From Bacteroidota bacterium (lineage in GTDB: Bacteria > Bacteroidota > Bacteroidia > Chitinophagales > Chitinophagaceae): a DNA stretch of 64,000 bases. Both the position numbers and the translations under genes were made by a program. Below, one piece after another: positions 53,282 through 62,679 of the stretch (the first letter of the stretch is position 1; each line of letters opens with the position of its first letter). Where the stretch lies: positions 372,001 through 436,000 of the forward strand of contig JAFDYF010000056.1 of assembly GCA_018267575.1 (NCBI GenBank). The letters are read 5' to 3'. The notes below the pieces were generated by a model. It was not told where the DNA came from. It saw only the letters and a list, made by a program, of their open reading frames with translations, and made no database searches.

Positions 53282-54514
53282 ATGGCGCTCAATTTTATCT
53301 GGATTGCCTTTTTTCTGATTGCATTTGTCATTGCCTCCATCAAGCTGGTTTTTTTGGGTGATACGGAAATATTCAAAAACATCATTGATGGGGTTTTTGA
53401 TGCGGCCAACACCAGTGTGCAAATTTCGATTGGGCTGATTGGGGTAATGTCCCTTTTTCTCGGCTTTATGAATATTGGTGAAAAAGCGGGTGCTGTTAGT
53501 TTTATGTCGAGGATGGTGGGACCTTTTTTCAGAAAACTTTTCCCCGAGATTCCCAAGAACCATCCTTCGATGGGGCATATGATGATGAATTTTTCCGCCA
53601 ACCTACTCAATCTGGATAACGCTGCCACTCCTTTTGGCTTGAAAGCTATGCAAAGCTTGCAGGACCTCAACCCGCAAAAAGAAACAGCTTCCAATGCACA
53701 GATCATGTTTATGGTGTTGCATGCGTCTGGACTAACGCTTATCCCTATTAGTGTGATTGCCCAACGTGCCATCATGAAATCTAGCGACCCCACCCTTATT
53801 TTTATTCCCTGCATGATTGCCACTTTTGTAGCGACTGTAGTGGGAATGATTGCGGTTGCGATACGGCAGCGCATCCAACTTTTTAATGGGGTAGTGATTG
53901 GCTGGATTGGCTCCATCAGTATACTGATTGGCGGATTGATTTATTTTTTTAGGTCGCACCCCGCACAGATCGATACTTTTTCGAAAGTGCTGAGCAATGG
54001 GTTGATTCTTTTTTTGTTCACTGCGTTTATTATTGGTGGGGTAGTCAAAAAAATTAATGTGTACGAATCCTTTATCGATGGGGCCAAACAAGGTTTTGAT
54101 GTGGCGGTGAAGATCATCCCTTTTCTGGTAGGCATGCTCGTGGCCATTAGTGTATTGCGCAATTGTGGGGTATTCGATTATATGATACAAGGTTTTAGCT
54201 GGCTGTTTGGGTCGATGGGGATCAATACCGATTTTGTCAGGGCCTTGCCTACTGCCCTCATGCGTCCTTTGAGTGGGAGCGCTTCCCGTGCCATGATGAT
54301 CGATACGATGAAACAATATGGCGCAGACTCCTTCCCAGCATTGGTATCAGGCGTGATGCAGGGATCCTCGGATACAACCTTTTTTATTGTTGCACTATAT
54401 TTTGGTTCGGTAGGGATCAAAAAAACAAGGTATGCCGTGCCTGCGGCATTGCTGGCCGATTTGGCAGGCGTGATAACTGCAATCACGGTGTCGTATATCT
54501 TTTTTCATAGGTAA
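53282..54514 (+). CDS. Fused SpmA-SpmB-like nucleoside recognition/Gate domain membrane protein
   Basis: The 410-residue membrane protein joins two Gate (nucleoside_rec) domains. SpmA-like half: NFIWIAFFLIAFVIASIKLV, with NFSANLLNLDNAATPFGLKAM, a family landmark. SpmB-like half: from about residue 255, YESFIDGAKQGFDVAVKIIPFLVGMLVAI, with ALMRPLSGSASRAMMIDTM and GSSDTTFFIVALYFGSVG. In Bacillus SpmA and SpmB are separate and act in spore core dehydration; in non-sporulating Bacteroidota the fused protein is widespread and its transported substrate is unknown. It starts 149 bp from ychF in the divergent direction. Confidence 0.92.
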   Translation: MALNFIWIAFFLIAFVIASIKLVFLGDTEIFKNIIDGVFDAANTSVQISIGLIGVMSLFLGFMNIGEKAGAVSFMSRMVGPFFRKLFPEIPKNHPSMGHMMMNFSANLLNLDNAATPFGLKAMQSLQDLNPQKETASNAQIMFMVLHASGLTLIPISVIAQRAIMKSSDPTLIFIPCMIATFVATVVGMIAVAIRQRIQLFNGVVIGWIGSISILIGGLIYFFRSHPAQIDTFSKVLSNGLILFLFTAFIIGGVVKKINVYESFIDGAKQGFDVAVKIIPFLVGMLVAISVLRNCGVFDYMIQGFSWLFGSMGINTDFVRALPTALMRPLSGSASRAMMIDTMKQYGADSFPALVSGVMQGSSDTTFFIVALYFGSVGIKKTRYAVPAALLADLAGVITAITVSYIFFHR

Positions 54515-54529
54515 ATGTTGAATAGTCCG

Positions 54530-54660
54530 AAAGTCAGTTGTTAGGAGTTCTTAGTCGGTAGTCGATAGTCAAGACTCGGGAGTTATAGTATCTCCCAATC
54601 AAACTATCAACTTAACAAACTCCCAACCTAATTCCCAATTCCCAATTCCTCCTTAAGCCT
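54530..54660. repeat. Low-complexity intergenic repeats (AGTCGATAGTC, ATTCCCAATTCCC)
   Basis: The stretch contains GGTAGTCGATAGTCAAGACT and then tandem ATTCCCAATTCCCAATTCC (54631-54649). A similar TCCCAATTCCCAACCCC lies at 62653-62669. Both are next to gene ends and look like members of short-unit intergenic repeat families. Confidence 0.5.
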
Positions 54661-54684
54661 TCCACCCTAAACCTTACACCTTAA

Positions 54685-55143
54685 CTAAAAAGTAAATCTG
54701 GCGGTTACCCCAAATGCATCCGGTACAAAATTGATAGCAGGGATGATATCCAGTTCTGGTTTCCAGTCAAGTGAAAGATTGATGGGCGCATTTTGGAATT
54801 TATAATCCAGCCCTACCACACCGGTGGGCCCCACATAGGCATTGCCGCTTTGGAAACCCACATAACCGCCGCCGCCATAATACCATTTAAAGGCTGGTGT
54901 GTTGCCAATCAACAAATGTCTTTCATAAAGACCGCCAATGCCAAACCGGGTAGGGCCAAAAGAGGCAAGCCCTTCAATTGCATCCCGATCGTTCATGAAA
55001 TATTTTATGCTCACCGAATTGCTCAAGGTAGGCGCTGCAGAACTGAGACGGATACCAATGGCAACTTTATAATCCTGAGCAGATGCCCGGTTACTGATAC
55101 CAATAACCACTATTAGAATAATAAAGAAGGTTGTTTTACGCAT
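54685..55143 (-). CDS. Small exported beta-barrel protein
   Basis: The 152-residue protein has a signal peptide (ILIVVIGISNRASA) and OmpA/PorT-like 8-strand features: YKVAIGIRLSSAAPTLSNSV, a central GLYERHLLI, YYGGGGYVGF and VGLDYKFQNAPINLSLDWKP, ending with VTARFTF, a terminal Phe. These small barrels are common in Bacteroidota and lack defined roles. It lies downstream of the OstA-like gene on the same strand with 163 bp between, so it may be the last member of the envelope cluster. Confidence 0.75.
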   Translation of the reverse strand: MRKTTFFIILIVVIGISNRASAQDYKVAIGIRLSSAAPTLSNSVSIKYFMNDRDAIEGLASFGPTRFGIGGLYERHLLIGNTPAFKWYYGGGGYVGFQSGNAYVGPTGVVGLDYKFQNAPINLSLDWKPELDIIPAINFVPDAFGVTARFTF

Positions 55144-55306
55144 AAAGGTTTATTGCATTGGAACGAAAATAAGACAAAAGTATTTATCTGGATTTGTTAG
55201 AACTTTCTTAATGTTTATCTTCAAGCTTAGCAGCACTAAGTTTATACTATTTGTGAAAGTTTTGGTGAGAAAAGGCTTGGTAAGATGGATGGACCTAATA
55301 AAATGG

Positions 55307-57463
55307 TTATTGCCCGAATAGTTCGGATTTTGATTTCGGTCTCAGGTCATCCTGCCATTTAAAGTTCTTCAGCCGCATATCATCAAAATTTACTTTTCTG
55401 ATTGGACTAAAAGTACCTTCCCCATCATTGCGCAATACTACTTTGTTCAGTTCCTTGTTCAGAAAATACATGTCGATGATGGAGGCCTTCGACTGGTTCA
55501 CCCCAAAGAAAGCTTTATGTTCGTCCTGTGCATAATAAATGCTTTCTGCATTTCCTTTGGCCCTCATATGATCGATGCCACCATCCTTGAAATAGCCGTT
55601 CAAGGTATTGCCCTTAATCTGATTGAATAGGTCATTACCTACTTTGTTGATTACCATCGCATTTTCAAAAACATATAGGCGGCTGGCTTTTTTGTTTTTG
55701 GTATACAGATAAATGGTATCGCCGGTTATCTGGGAGCCATTTGCCCAAACAATAGGGTTGGTGAAAAGCTTGAAGATGGAATCTTTGGCAGAATAAAATA
55801 AACTATCAGCTACTGCCTGCATGGAATCGGTGAAGATGCGTACATGGTGGTATGCCTGCAGGTAGCGGTTGGTACTGTCGTCTTGTGGAGGTTCGGCTAT
55901 GGCGATACTTTTATTTGGGGAGGCATTGACTGCCTTGTTTTTTTCATTTGATTTTCGCTCAATTTTTTTGGGAATTAGTGCAACAGGCTTCGGCAATTTT
56001 TTAAAAACTGCAAAACCTTTTTTAGGATAGCTACTCACAGCCACCATCTTATTGCCCATCAAGGAATCGGTTTGGAATGTTTTCCCCGCACTGTTTTCAA
56101 TTGCCTGATCCTGGGGCAGTGGAATATAAATATTGGGTTTGGGTATAGGCACAGGTGGAACTGGTGGGGGCGTGGGGGCTACATGATTTCTTTCCCTTCT
56201 TCTTTTTTTCTTGGTTTTGGCGACAGGTTCAATTTTTTTTTCAATACTATCTTTAAGGGTAGTGGAGTCTGATACTACTTTGGGCAGTGACTGTACGCTG
56301 TCTTTATTCTCTTTGGCAAGCAAAGCATTTTTTTTCTGGAGCGAATCTGCGATCCTGGCCTTTTCCATTTTTACACTATCCATGTGGATACTATCTTTTA
56401 CCCTTGCTATTTCTGCCCGAATACTATCATTATGTCTTTTTATTGAATCGGCGTATAGCAGATCGGTGATCTTTCCAGAAAACAAAGTGTCGGCAGTGAT
56501 ATAGATGGAGTCTTGTTCCTGTTTTAGGATGACCAATGGTTTTTCAGTGGCAATAAAATTTTTTGTTTTTCTGTTTGCCACCATGTGGTTGGATAATACA
56601 GAAATACCTTGGGTAGAATCTACATATACGGCATTCCCATCGGCAATGCTCATGCCCGTACTATCGTCGAATTGAACATGGTCGCCCGTGATTCTTTGGG
56701 AACCTTGTGTAATGATGGGCCTTTTGCCGAATTGTGCTTTTCGGTTGCTCATGTCGTAGACCCCTTCTTTGGTCACAATGGTATTGCCACTACTATCACG
56801 TATATGCGTGAGGGTGATGAATGTGGCCAGCTTGGATTGGGTATTATACAATAGGGAATCTGAGGTAAGGTCATAGGCAGGGTCCTTCAATACCACATCT
56901 TTTTTAAAATAGACATCTTTGGTCTCTGCATAATAAGTGCCTTCCTTACTGGTCAATACGCTCGATTCATTGATCACTTTGCCACCATTGATGTAAGTGC
57001 CGATCTTCATATTCATGTCGTACTGGAGGTCATCGGTCAGCAAAGTGCCTTTGCCGCTGACCATGCGTACTTTTTTCTGGAAAATCGCATATTTCTTGTC
57101 CACATAGTACTTCATGTATTGCGAATAGATATTGGTAGTGTCGGAGTCATTGATATGTACATTGCCAAAAGCTTCTACAATATTTTCTTTTTGGTTCATC
57201 ACCACACTATCGCAATAGAAAAAAGTATTGTCCTCCTGAAGTTCCACATCACCTACCAAGGATTGCAATTTGATGGAATCCTTGGTCTCTTCCCGCATTT
57301 TGTTGGCATTCCAGATGTACACAATTTTTACGGAGTCGTTGGCGCTGTTCTTGAAGCTGATGGGCAAGGCAGCATGGGAGGTATGTTTGGGTTTTTGCCC
57401 CATGCAAATATTCACTGTAAAGCAAAACAAACAGGTAGAAAGCAAAAAGAATAGAAACTTCAT
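55307..57463 (-). CDS. OstA/LptA-like protein (large Bacteroidota type)
   Basis: This 718-residue exported protein has a signal peptide (FLFFLLSTCLFCFTVNICMG). It has an OstA/LptA-like beta-jellyroll with repeated 'DS..Y......A...G.V.I.D' units (VGDVELQEDNTFFYCDSVVMN, VEAFGNVHINDSDTTNIYSQY). The middle is Lys/Asp/Ser-rich coiled (residues about 330-420, with DSIHMDSVKMEKARIADSLQ), followed by a Pro-rich part, and a second OstA-like block ends DDLRPKSKSELFGQ. LptA-type proteins bridge LPS between membranes. It follows the MCE gene with 2 bp between, and LptD is divergent nearby, so a role in LPS transport is well supported. Confidence 0.85.
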   Translation of the reverse strand: MKFLFFLLSTCLFCFTVNICMGQKPKHTSHAALPISFKNSANDSVKIVYIWNANKMREETKDSIKLQSLVGDVELQEDNTFFYCDSVVMNQKENIVEAFGNVHINDSDTTNIYSQYMKYYVDKKYAIFQKKVRMVSGKGTLLTDDLQYDMNMKIGTYINGGKVINESSVLTSKEGTYYAETKDVYFKKDVVLKDPAYDLTSDSLLYNTQSKLATFITLTHIRDSSGNTIVTKEGVYDMSNRKAQFGKRPIITQGSQRITGDHVQFDDSTGMSIADGNAVYVDSTQGISVLSNHMVANRKTKNFIATEKPLVILKQEQDSIYITADTLFSGKITDLLYADSIKRHNDSIRAEIARVKDSIHMDSVKMEKARIADSLQKKNALLAKENKDSVQSLPKVVSDSTTLKDSIEKKIEPVAKTKKKRRRERNHVAPTPPPVPPVPIPKPNIYIPLPQDQAIENSAGKTFQTDSLMGNKMVAVSSYPKKGFAVFKKLPKPVALIPKKIERKSNEKNKAVNASPNKSIAIAEPPQDDSTNRYLQAYHHVRIFTDSMQAVADSLFYSAKDSIFKLFTNPIVWANGSQITGDTIYLYTKNKKASRLYVFENAMVINKVGNDLFNQIKGNTLNGYFKDGGIDHMRAKGNAESIYYAQDEHKAFFGVNQSKASIIDMYFLNKELNKVVLRNDGEGTFSPIRKVNFDDMRLKNFKWQDDLRPKSKSELFGQ

Positions 57464-57465
57464 TT

Positions 57466-58455
57466 TTAGTTCCCCAGTTTTGAAGTAGAGTCAGCCAATG
57501 GCCCCATCAATGGGCCGCTTTTGTCTTTGCGCCCAAAAACAGAAATATTAACGTATCGTTTTGGGTGCATGCGCAAGTCATCCAACAAAGTATTCAAACT
57601 GCGGGAAGTGTTTTCCAGATTGAGGTAAAGTTTTTTATCGTTGAGCAATAGCCCAAGCGAGCCACTTCCATTGTTCAGTTTTGATATGGCGGTATTCAAT
57701 TGCCCCATAGTGCCATGGATGGATTCTACGGTTTCCTCAATTTTGGAATTGGCCAACTTGGCCGTGGTCTTATTCAGGTTGGCAAGCGTTTCGTTGATTT
57801 GCCCATTGTTATTTGCAAGATTATGGGTAAAGCTATCTACATTTTGTAGCGATTTTGCCAATGTGCCTGTTTGGGTATTCAATATCAATTGAAGTGAGGC
57901 TGAGGATCCAGCCAAATTGGATAGGATGGAGCCAAAATTATTTTTTGTTCTGGGGTCAAAAAGAGAGCCCACTACTTCCACCAGCGAGTCCAATGATTTT
58001 AGTGTGCCGTTCAATTGGGCCACAATGGGGTTGATATTGCTTTCCACCTCGGCCAACAAACCTGGCTTTTCTCTCGTCGTCAAAGTGTCCCCACTTTTTA
58101 GGAATTCAGTTTCATCTCCTTTTTTGATAATGATCACGGGCTGGTTCAAAAGACTGGTCTGTATTTCTGCATACGAATTTTTGGGGATGTGGATGTCTTT
58201 CTTAAGGGTGATTTCCAGTATGATGGCGTCAAGGTCCTTGTCGGTTTCCTTGATGCCCGTTACATTCCCCACTAGCAATCCGTTAATTTTTACTCCGTTT
58301 GAAAGTTCTACGCCATCCACATTTTTGAAGGATGCATATATTTTGCTGCTATGTTCAAAAAGCTTTTTGCCCTTCAAAAAATTGAAGCCCAATATGAGTA
58401 GGGTGATGGATATGGCCGTTAAGGCTCCAATTTTTGTTTCATTAGAAATTTTCAT
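57466..58455 (-). CDS. MCE/MlaD family protein
   Basis: The 329-residue protein has one N-terminal TM (TAISITLLILGFNFLKGK). Its MCE domain begins YASFKNVDGVELSNGVKINGLLVGNVTGIKE, the hallmark of MlaD, followed by AEIQTSLLNQPVIIIKKGDE. A long helical C-terminal region with Asn/Gln and Leu repeats extends into the periplasm. MlaD hexamers carry phospholipids between membranes with an MlaFEB ABC transporter, not encoded here. It is 2 bp ahead of the OstA gene and 185 bp after the amidase gene, so the three are likely one transcript or regulon. Confidence 0.9.
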   Translation of the reverse strand: MKISNETKIGALTAISITLLILGFNFLKGKKLFEHSSKIYASFKNVDGVELSNGVKINGLLVGNVTGIKETDKDLDAIILEITLKKDIHIPKNSYAEIQTSLLNQPVIIIKKGDETEFLKSGDTLTTREKPGLLAEVESNINPIVAQLNGTLKSLDSLVEVVGSLFDPRTKNNFGSILSNLAGSSASLQLILNTQTGTLAKSLQNVDSFTHNLANNNGQINETLANLNKTTAKLANSKIEETVESIHGTMGQLNTAISKLNNGSGSLGLLLNDKKLYLNLENTSRSLNTLLDDLRMHPKRYVNISVFGRKDKSGPLMGPLADSTSKLGN

Positions 58456-58640
58456 TCACAGATTGTTTTGTAAAACAGATGATTGATAAAGGGCTTAAAA
58501 TTGCTGATAAAAAACCAATAAGGCAACAAATGTAGCAAATTTGTAAGGTCGGTATAAGAAGATAGCGTTAAATGCATCTAATCTTCAATGATTTGACACC
58601 GATTTCACAAATCTGCCCGAAATGGTTAAGCACCGAAACC

Positions 58641-59621
58641 CTATTGTTGCTTGGTACTATCCAGTGTTAGGTTTGCAAAGGGTCTGTTTGATTCCAATTG
58701 CTGTTTGTACCTAGATAAGGCTTTTATAATATCTGCGACCACCTCATCCTGGCCTTTATCACTGTTCAGGTATTCTTCTTCTTCTTTGTTGGTGAGATAA
58801 CCGGTTTCTACCAAAACACTGGGCATACCTGTTGCCTGCAACACCTGAATACCTTTATCACGCTGTTTTACGCCCCAGGTTCTTCTGCCGGAGCTTGCAA
58901 ATTCATCTTCGATGAGTGCGGCCAGCGTGGCACTTTTCTTAAAATATTTTTGTTCATAGAGCTGTGCACGAATTCTTGCTTCGGGTGATTCCGTATCCCA
59001 TTCAATGGTGCTATCCTGAAATTCGCCCGTGCTGTCCTCATCTTTTTGGTTGATGGCCTTGGTTTTATCTTCCATTTTTTCCGCCTTCCAAATATAGGTG
59101 GTCGCCCCTGTCATCATGTTTTTGACCCAATAGGATTGATAAATGGGTACTGTTACCCACTTTTTTCTTCTTTTTTTTCCCCTTCCCACATACTCGAGTT
59201 TCCTCTTATGGCCGACAACCCTTCTTTCATAATAACCTCCAGCTGGCCTGGGCGTGGCATCGCAGTGGATACTGATGAAAAGATCGCCCTTGGCCTGATT
59301 GGCAATTTGCGCACGGTTATGAAGGTCTTCTCTCAGCGAAGTAGCATCATTGACCGAGCCTTCGGTGGTTCTGGTATAAACCACTTTGATATTCGGAAAC
59401 TCTTTTTTGATGGCCTGCCCCAGTTTCAAACCAATCTCCAGTGTTACATCTTCTTCCTTCGATATCAATCCGCGTGTTCCATGAAATTGACCACCATGCC
59501 CAGGATCTACTATAATAGTATGTATCGTACTTGACTTTTGTCCTAGTACAGGATAGCTGAACGAAATGCCGAAACAAAAAAATACAATTAACATTAATAA
59601 TGCAGCCGATCTTTTCATCAT
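58641..59621 (-). CDS. N-acetylmuramoyl-L-alanine amidase (Amidase_3)
   Basis: The 326-residue exported amidase has a signal peptide (ALLMLIVFFCFGISFSYPVLG) and zinc ligands H42 in VDPGHGG, Glu57 area (SKEEDVTLEIG) and H119 in FISIHCDA. The catalytic Glu is in VLVETGYLTN. Between the second His and the catalytic part is an insert of about 100 residues rich in Lys/Arg and Asp/Glu (RGKKRRKKWVTVP and EDSTGEFQDSTIEWD), longer than the basic Amidase_3 domain. It cleaves the bond between MurNAc and the peptide in the periplasm. It is divergent from lptD. Confidence 0.9.
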   Translation of the reverse strand: MMKRSAALLMLIVFFCFGISFSYPVLGQKSSTIHTIIVDPGHGGQFHGTRGLISKEEDVTLEIGLKLGQAIKKEFPNIKVVYTRTTEGSVNDATSLREDLHNRAQIANQAKGDLFISIHCDATPRPAGGYYERRVVGHKRKLEYVGRGKKRRKKWVTVPIYQSYWVKNMMTGATTYIWKAEKMEDKTKAINQKDEDSTGEFQDSTIEWDTESPEARIRAQLYEQKYFKKSATLAALIEDEFASSGRRTWGVKQRDKGIQVLQATGMPSVLVETGYLTNKEEEEYLNSDKGQDEVVADIIKALSRYKQQLESNRPFANLTLDSTKQQ

Positions 59622-59799
59622 ACTGTCTTTAGGTTTGAATTAGTTAAAAACGGATCTTCACACCATACTTAAGGCCGTAATGGCTATTTTTGTACCATTG
59701 CAAAGCAGGTAAAACAAAATTTCCCTGCTTTTTAATTATGAGCAGGGATTCAACTTTTTCCCTTTGGGACTTGAAAACCTGATCAGTGTTGTATAAAAT

Positions 59800-62508
59800 A
59801 TGAATAACGGACGCAAAATTAGCTCAAAATATTTACTGGTATTGATATTTACTGCCCTATTCTTTTCAGTAACGCTCAATAGTAGGTCAAATTATTCAAG
59901 GAGCTACTATTTTTATGAACGTTTTGACAGAAACGATACAACCAAGCCGTTAGCCTCAGCCATCAATGACAGTATCCCAAAAGACTCTATAATAAAAGAT
60001 AGTCTCCCCACCGATAGCCTCCACCAGCAAACAGATACCCTGGATATCAAAGTATCCAAGGATTCATTGGATGCGCCCATCACATATAGTGCTTCTGATT
60101 CCATTGTGCTGGATGTGCCTTCAAAAATCATTACCCTGTACAATAAGGCCAATACCAAACAAAAGGACCTGACACTAGATGCCTATAAAATAGTATATGA
60201 CCAGGACAAGCAAATGGTGGTGGCTACCTATGGCAAGGATACCGCAGGAAAAATGATACAGCGGCCCAAAATGCTGCAGGCCGATAACACCATTGAATCG
60301 GATTCCATGGTGTATAATTTAAAGACCCAGAAGGGTATCACCATGAGCAGCTATACGCAATCGGGTGAAATGTATGTGTATGGCGAAAAATTTAAAAAGA
60401 TTTCACCCGACGAGTTCTACGCATCGAGGGGTAGGTTTACTACCTGTAATCTGGATACGCCCCATTTTGCATTTAGGGCCAACAAGATTGATGTGATCAA
60501 TAAAAAATTTGCAATCACTGGGCCGGTGCATCCCGAGTTTGAGGGAGTGCCCATCCCATTATATATACCTTTTGGTTTTTTCCCTCTAGCACAGGGCCGA
60601 CATTCGGGGCTATTGCCACCACAGTTCACGGCCAGCGAGCAGTTTGGTCTTGGGCTTACAGGTATGGGATATTACAAAGTGCTCAGCGATAATTTTGATG
60701 TAAAGTTTGTGGCCGATGCATATTCCTATGGGGGCTGGGCCATTTATATTGACCCCGAGTACTTGGTGAGGTATAAGTATCGGGGGCAGTTGAACTTTTC
60801 ATTGCAGGACACGAAAATACTCAGTGCCACAGGGCAACAGGAATTTACCGATACTAAAAACTATAAGTTTACCTGGAGCCATACTGTGGACAGCAAGGCT
60901 CGACCGGGGACTTCATTTTCGGCAAATGTGAACCTGGCTTCTTTTAAATACAATCAATATGTGATCAATAACCCAACCTTGAATTACCAAAATAGTTTGG
61001 GTTCGTCTATTTCCTATTCAAAAACATTCGACGATGGTAAATACAATCTTACGGCCAGTGCCAACCATAGTCAGAACAGCAATAATGGACTCATCTCCAT
61101 TACGCTACCTAACCTTGGGTTCACAGCCACTACTATTTACCCCTTCCAGAAAAAAGAATTTATCGGCGCGCCCAAATGGTATGAGAAATTGGGGATAGGC
61201 CTCACTACCAATTTTAACAATCAGGCAAACTTATACGACTCCTTATTCAATTTCAAAAAACTGGTAGATACTTTCAGTTGGGGTGCGCACCATAGCATTC
61301 CTATTTCCTTGGCCCTGCCACAGCTTGGCCCTCTTCAAATTGCGCCGGGTATGAGCTTTCAGGAAAACTGGTATCAACAAAAAAACTTTATTTCCTGGAA
61401 CCAAAAAACCCATCAGATGGATACCGTGGGCCAAAAGGGTTTTTTTACGGAGAACAGTGCTTCCTTTAGTTTGGGCCTGAGCACCGCTTTGTTTGGCACC
61501 TTTAATAAATTTGGGAAGAACAGTTCGATATTGGGCATACGGCATGTGATGCGCCCTACGATGAGCTTGAGCTATTCGCCCGATTTGGTAGGCAAAGATT
61601 ATTATTGGGCACAAAATGATAGTACGGGCTTCCGACAAAGGATATCTTATTTTTCGGGAAATATGTTTGCACCTTTTGCAGAAGGACGCTTTGGCGGTAT
61701 GTCTTTTGGCATTGATAATACCCTCGAGATGAAGGTGAGATCGAAAAAAGATACTTCTGATGCAGGCATCAAAAAAATAAAATTGATTGATGCTTTTGGT
61801 TTTTCGGGCGCCTATAATTATTTGGCCGATTCCAATCGGCTATCTCCGATCAATATCTATATACGGAGTACTTTGTTTGAGAAAATCAATATTACGGCCA
61901 GTACTACCTTGAACCCCTATGTAATGGATTCTGCTGGAAACAATATCAAGAACTTCTATGCCTGGCAGCAAAAAAAGTTTTCTCTGGGCAATATCACACA
62001 AGGGAATATTGCCATCTCCACCAATTTTAAGGCCAAACCCAAAGATCCTAAAGTTGCAGAGGAGAAGAAAAAACAGCAGGAAGATCAGATACCATTGACC
62101 ACAGATGAACAGCAGGCACAAATGAATTATATTGCTACCCATGCGGCCGAGTTCGCTGATTTCAATGTTGACTGGTCGATCAATTTATCTTTTTCGCTCA
62201 ATTTTGCACGACAACCGAAACCTGATTTTACCGGTTATCAAACCATCATCAATGCGGGCCTGAACTGGAACGGCGATTTTAACCTAACTCCCAAATGGAA
62301 ATTCGGGATGAGTTCTTTTTATGACATGAAGCTGCAAAAGATAAACTCTTTTTCCATGTCCATTTCCCGCGATATGCATTGCTGGCAAATGTCGGTGAAT
62401 GTGATACCCATCGGCATTACCCGTTCGTTCAATATCACCCTTAATCCGAAGGCTAGTATTTTACAGGATTTAAAAGTAAACCGCTCAAAGTTTTTTTATA
62501 CCCAGTAG
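59800..62508 (+). CDS. lptD: LPS-assembly protein LptD-like outer-membrane protein
   Basis: The 902-residue outer-membrane protein has a TM-like leader (YLLVLIFTALFFSVTLNS), an Asp/Ser-rich linker (DSIPKDSIIKDSLPTDSLHQ), an OstA-like jellyroll region (residues about 95-240) and a LptD barrel. Landmarks are TTCNLDTPHFAFRANKIDVI with a lone Cys, FGFFPLAQGRHSGLLPP, and the long Ser/Asn/Tyr-rich barrel to the C-terminus. The classical double disulfide of E. coli LptD is not visible. It inserts LPS or lipooligosaccharide into the outer leaflet. Divergent from the amidase, near OstA and MCE genes. Confidence 0.88.
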   Translation: MNNGRKISSKYLLVLIFTALFFSVTLNSRSNYSRSYYFYERFDRNDTTKPLASAINDSIPKDSIIKDSLPTDSLHQQTDTLDIKVSKDSLDAPITYSASDSIVLDVPSKIITLYNKANTKQKDLTLDAYKIVYDQDKQMVVATYGKDTAGKMIQRPKMLQADNTIESDSMVYNLKTQKGITMSSYTQSGEMYVYGEKFKKISPDEFYASRGRFTTCNLDTPHFAFRANKIDVINKKFAITGPVHPEFEGVPIPLYIPFGFFPLAQGRHSGLLPPQFTASEQFGLGLTGMGYYKVLSDNFDVKFVADAYSYGGWAIYIDPEYLVRYKYRGQLNFSLQDTKILSATGQQEFTDTKNYKFTWSHTVDSKARPGTSFSANVNLASFKYNQYVINNPTLNYQNSLGSSISYSKTFDDGKYNLTASANHSQNSNNGLISITLPNLGFTATTIYPFQKKEFIGAPKWYEKLGIGLTTNFNNQANLYDSLFNFKKLVDTFSWGAHHSIPISLALPQLGPLQIAPGMSFQENWYQQKNFISWNQKTHQMDTVGQKGFFTENSASFSLGLSTALFGTFNKFGKNSSILGIRHVMRPTMSLSYSPDLVGKDYYWAQNDSTGFRQRISYFSGNMFAPFAEGRFGGMSFGIDNTLEMKVRSKKDTSDAGIKKIKLIDAFGFSGAYNYLADSNRLSPINIYIRSTLFEKINITASTTLNPYVMDSAGNNIKNFYAWQQKKFSLGNITQGNIAISTNFKAKPKDPKVAEEKKKQQEDQIPLTTDEQQAQMNYIATHAAEFADFNVDWSINLSFSLNFARQPKPDFTGYQTIINAGLNWNGDFNLTPKWKFGMSSFYDMKLQKINSFSMSISRDMHCWQMSVNVIPIGITRSFNITLNPKASILQDLKVNRSKFFYTQ

Positions 62509-62652
62509 CCATCTAGTTTAGTGCCTGATAATTATTAATGAGAAAAAGAGGTGAAAAGAACGGAAGATTATTATACTTGAATCAAACTCTATAACTTTTT
62601 TGTAATTCGGCAATTCATCAGGATTGTTTCTAACTCAACCCAATCCCTAATA

Positions 62653-62669
62653 TCCCAATTCCCAACCCC
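62653..62669. repeat. Intergenic TCCCAATTCCCAACCCC repeat
   Basis: A variant of the ATTCCC tandem also present at 54631-54649. It lies just before the convergent end of plsC, in the 171 bp between the lptD and plsC stop codons. Confidence 0.4.
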
Positions 62670-62679
62670 ATCTCCCCCA

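Noticed and set aside
53093..53916. Open frames on the minus strand under the SpmAB-like gene (up to 215 codons)
   Set aside because: They are antisense to a clear membrane protein gene, lack a known family and have compositions expected from its complement.
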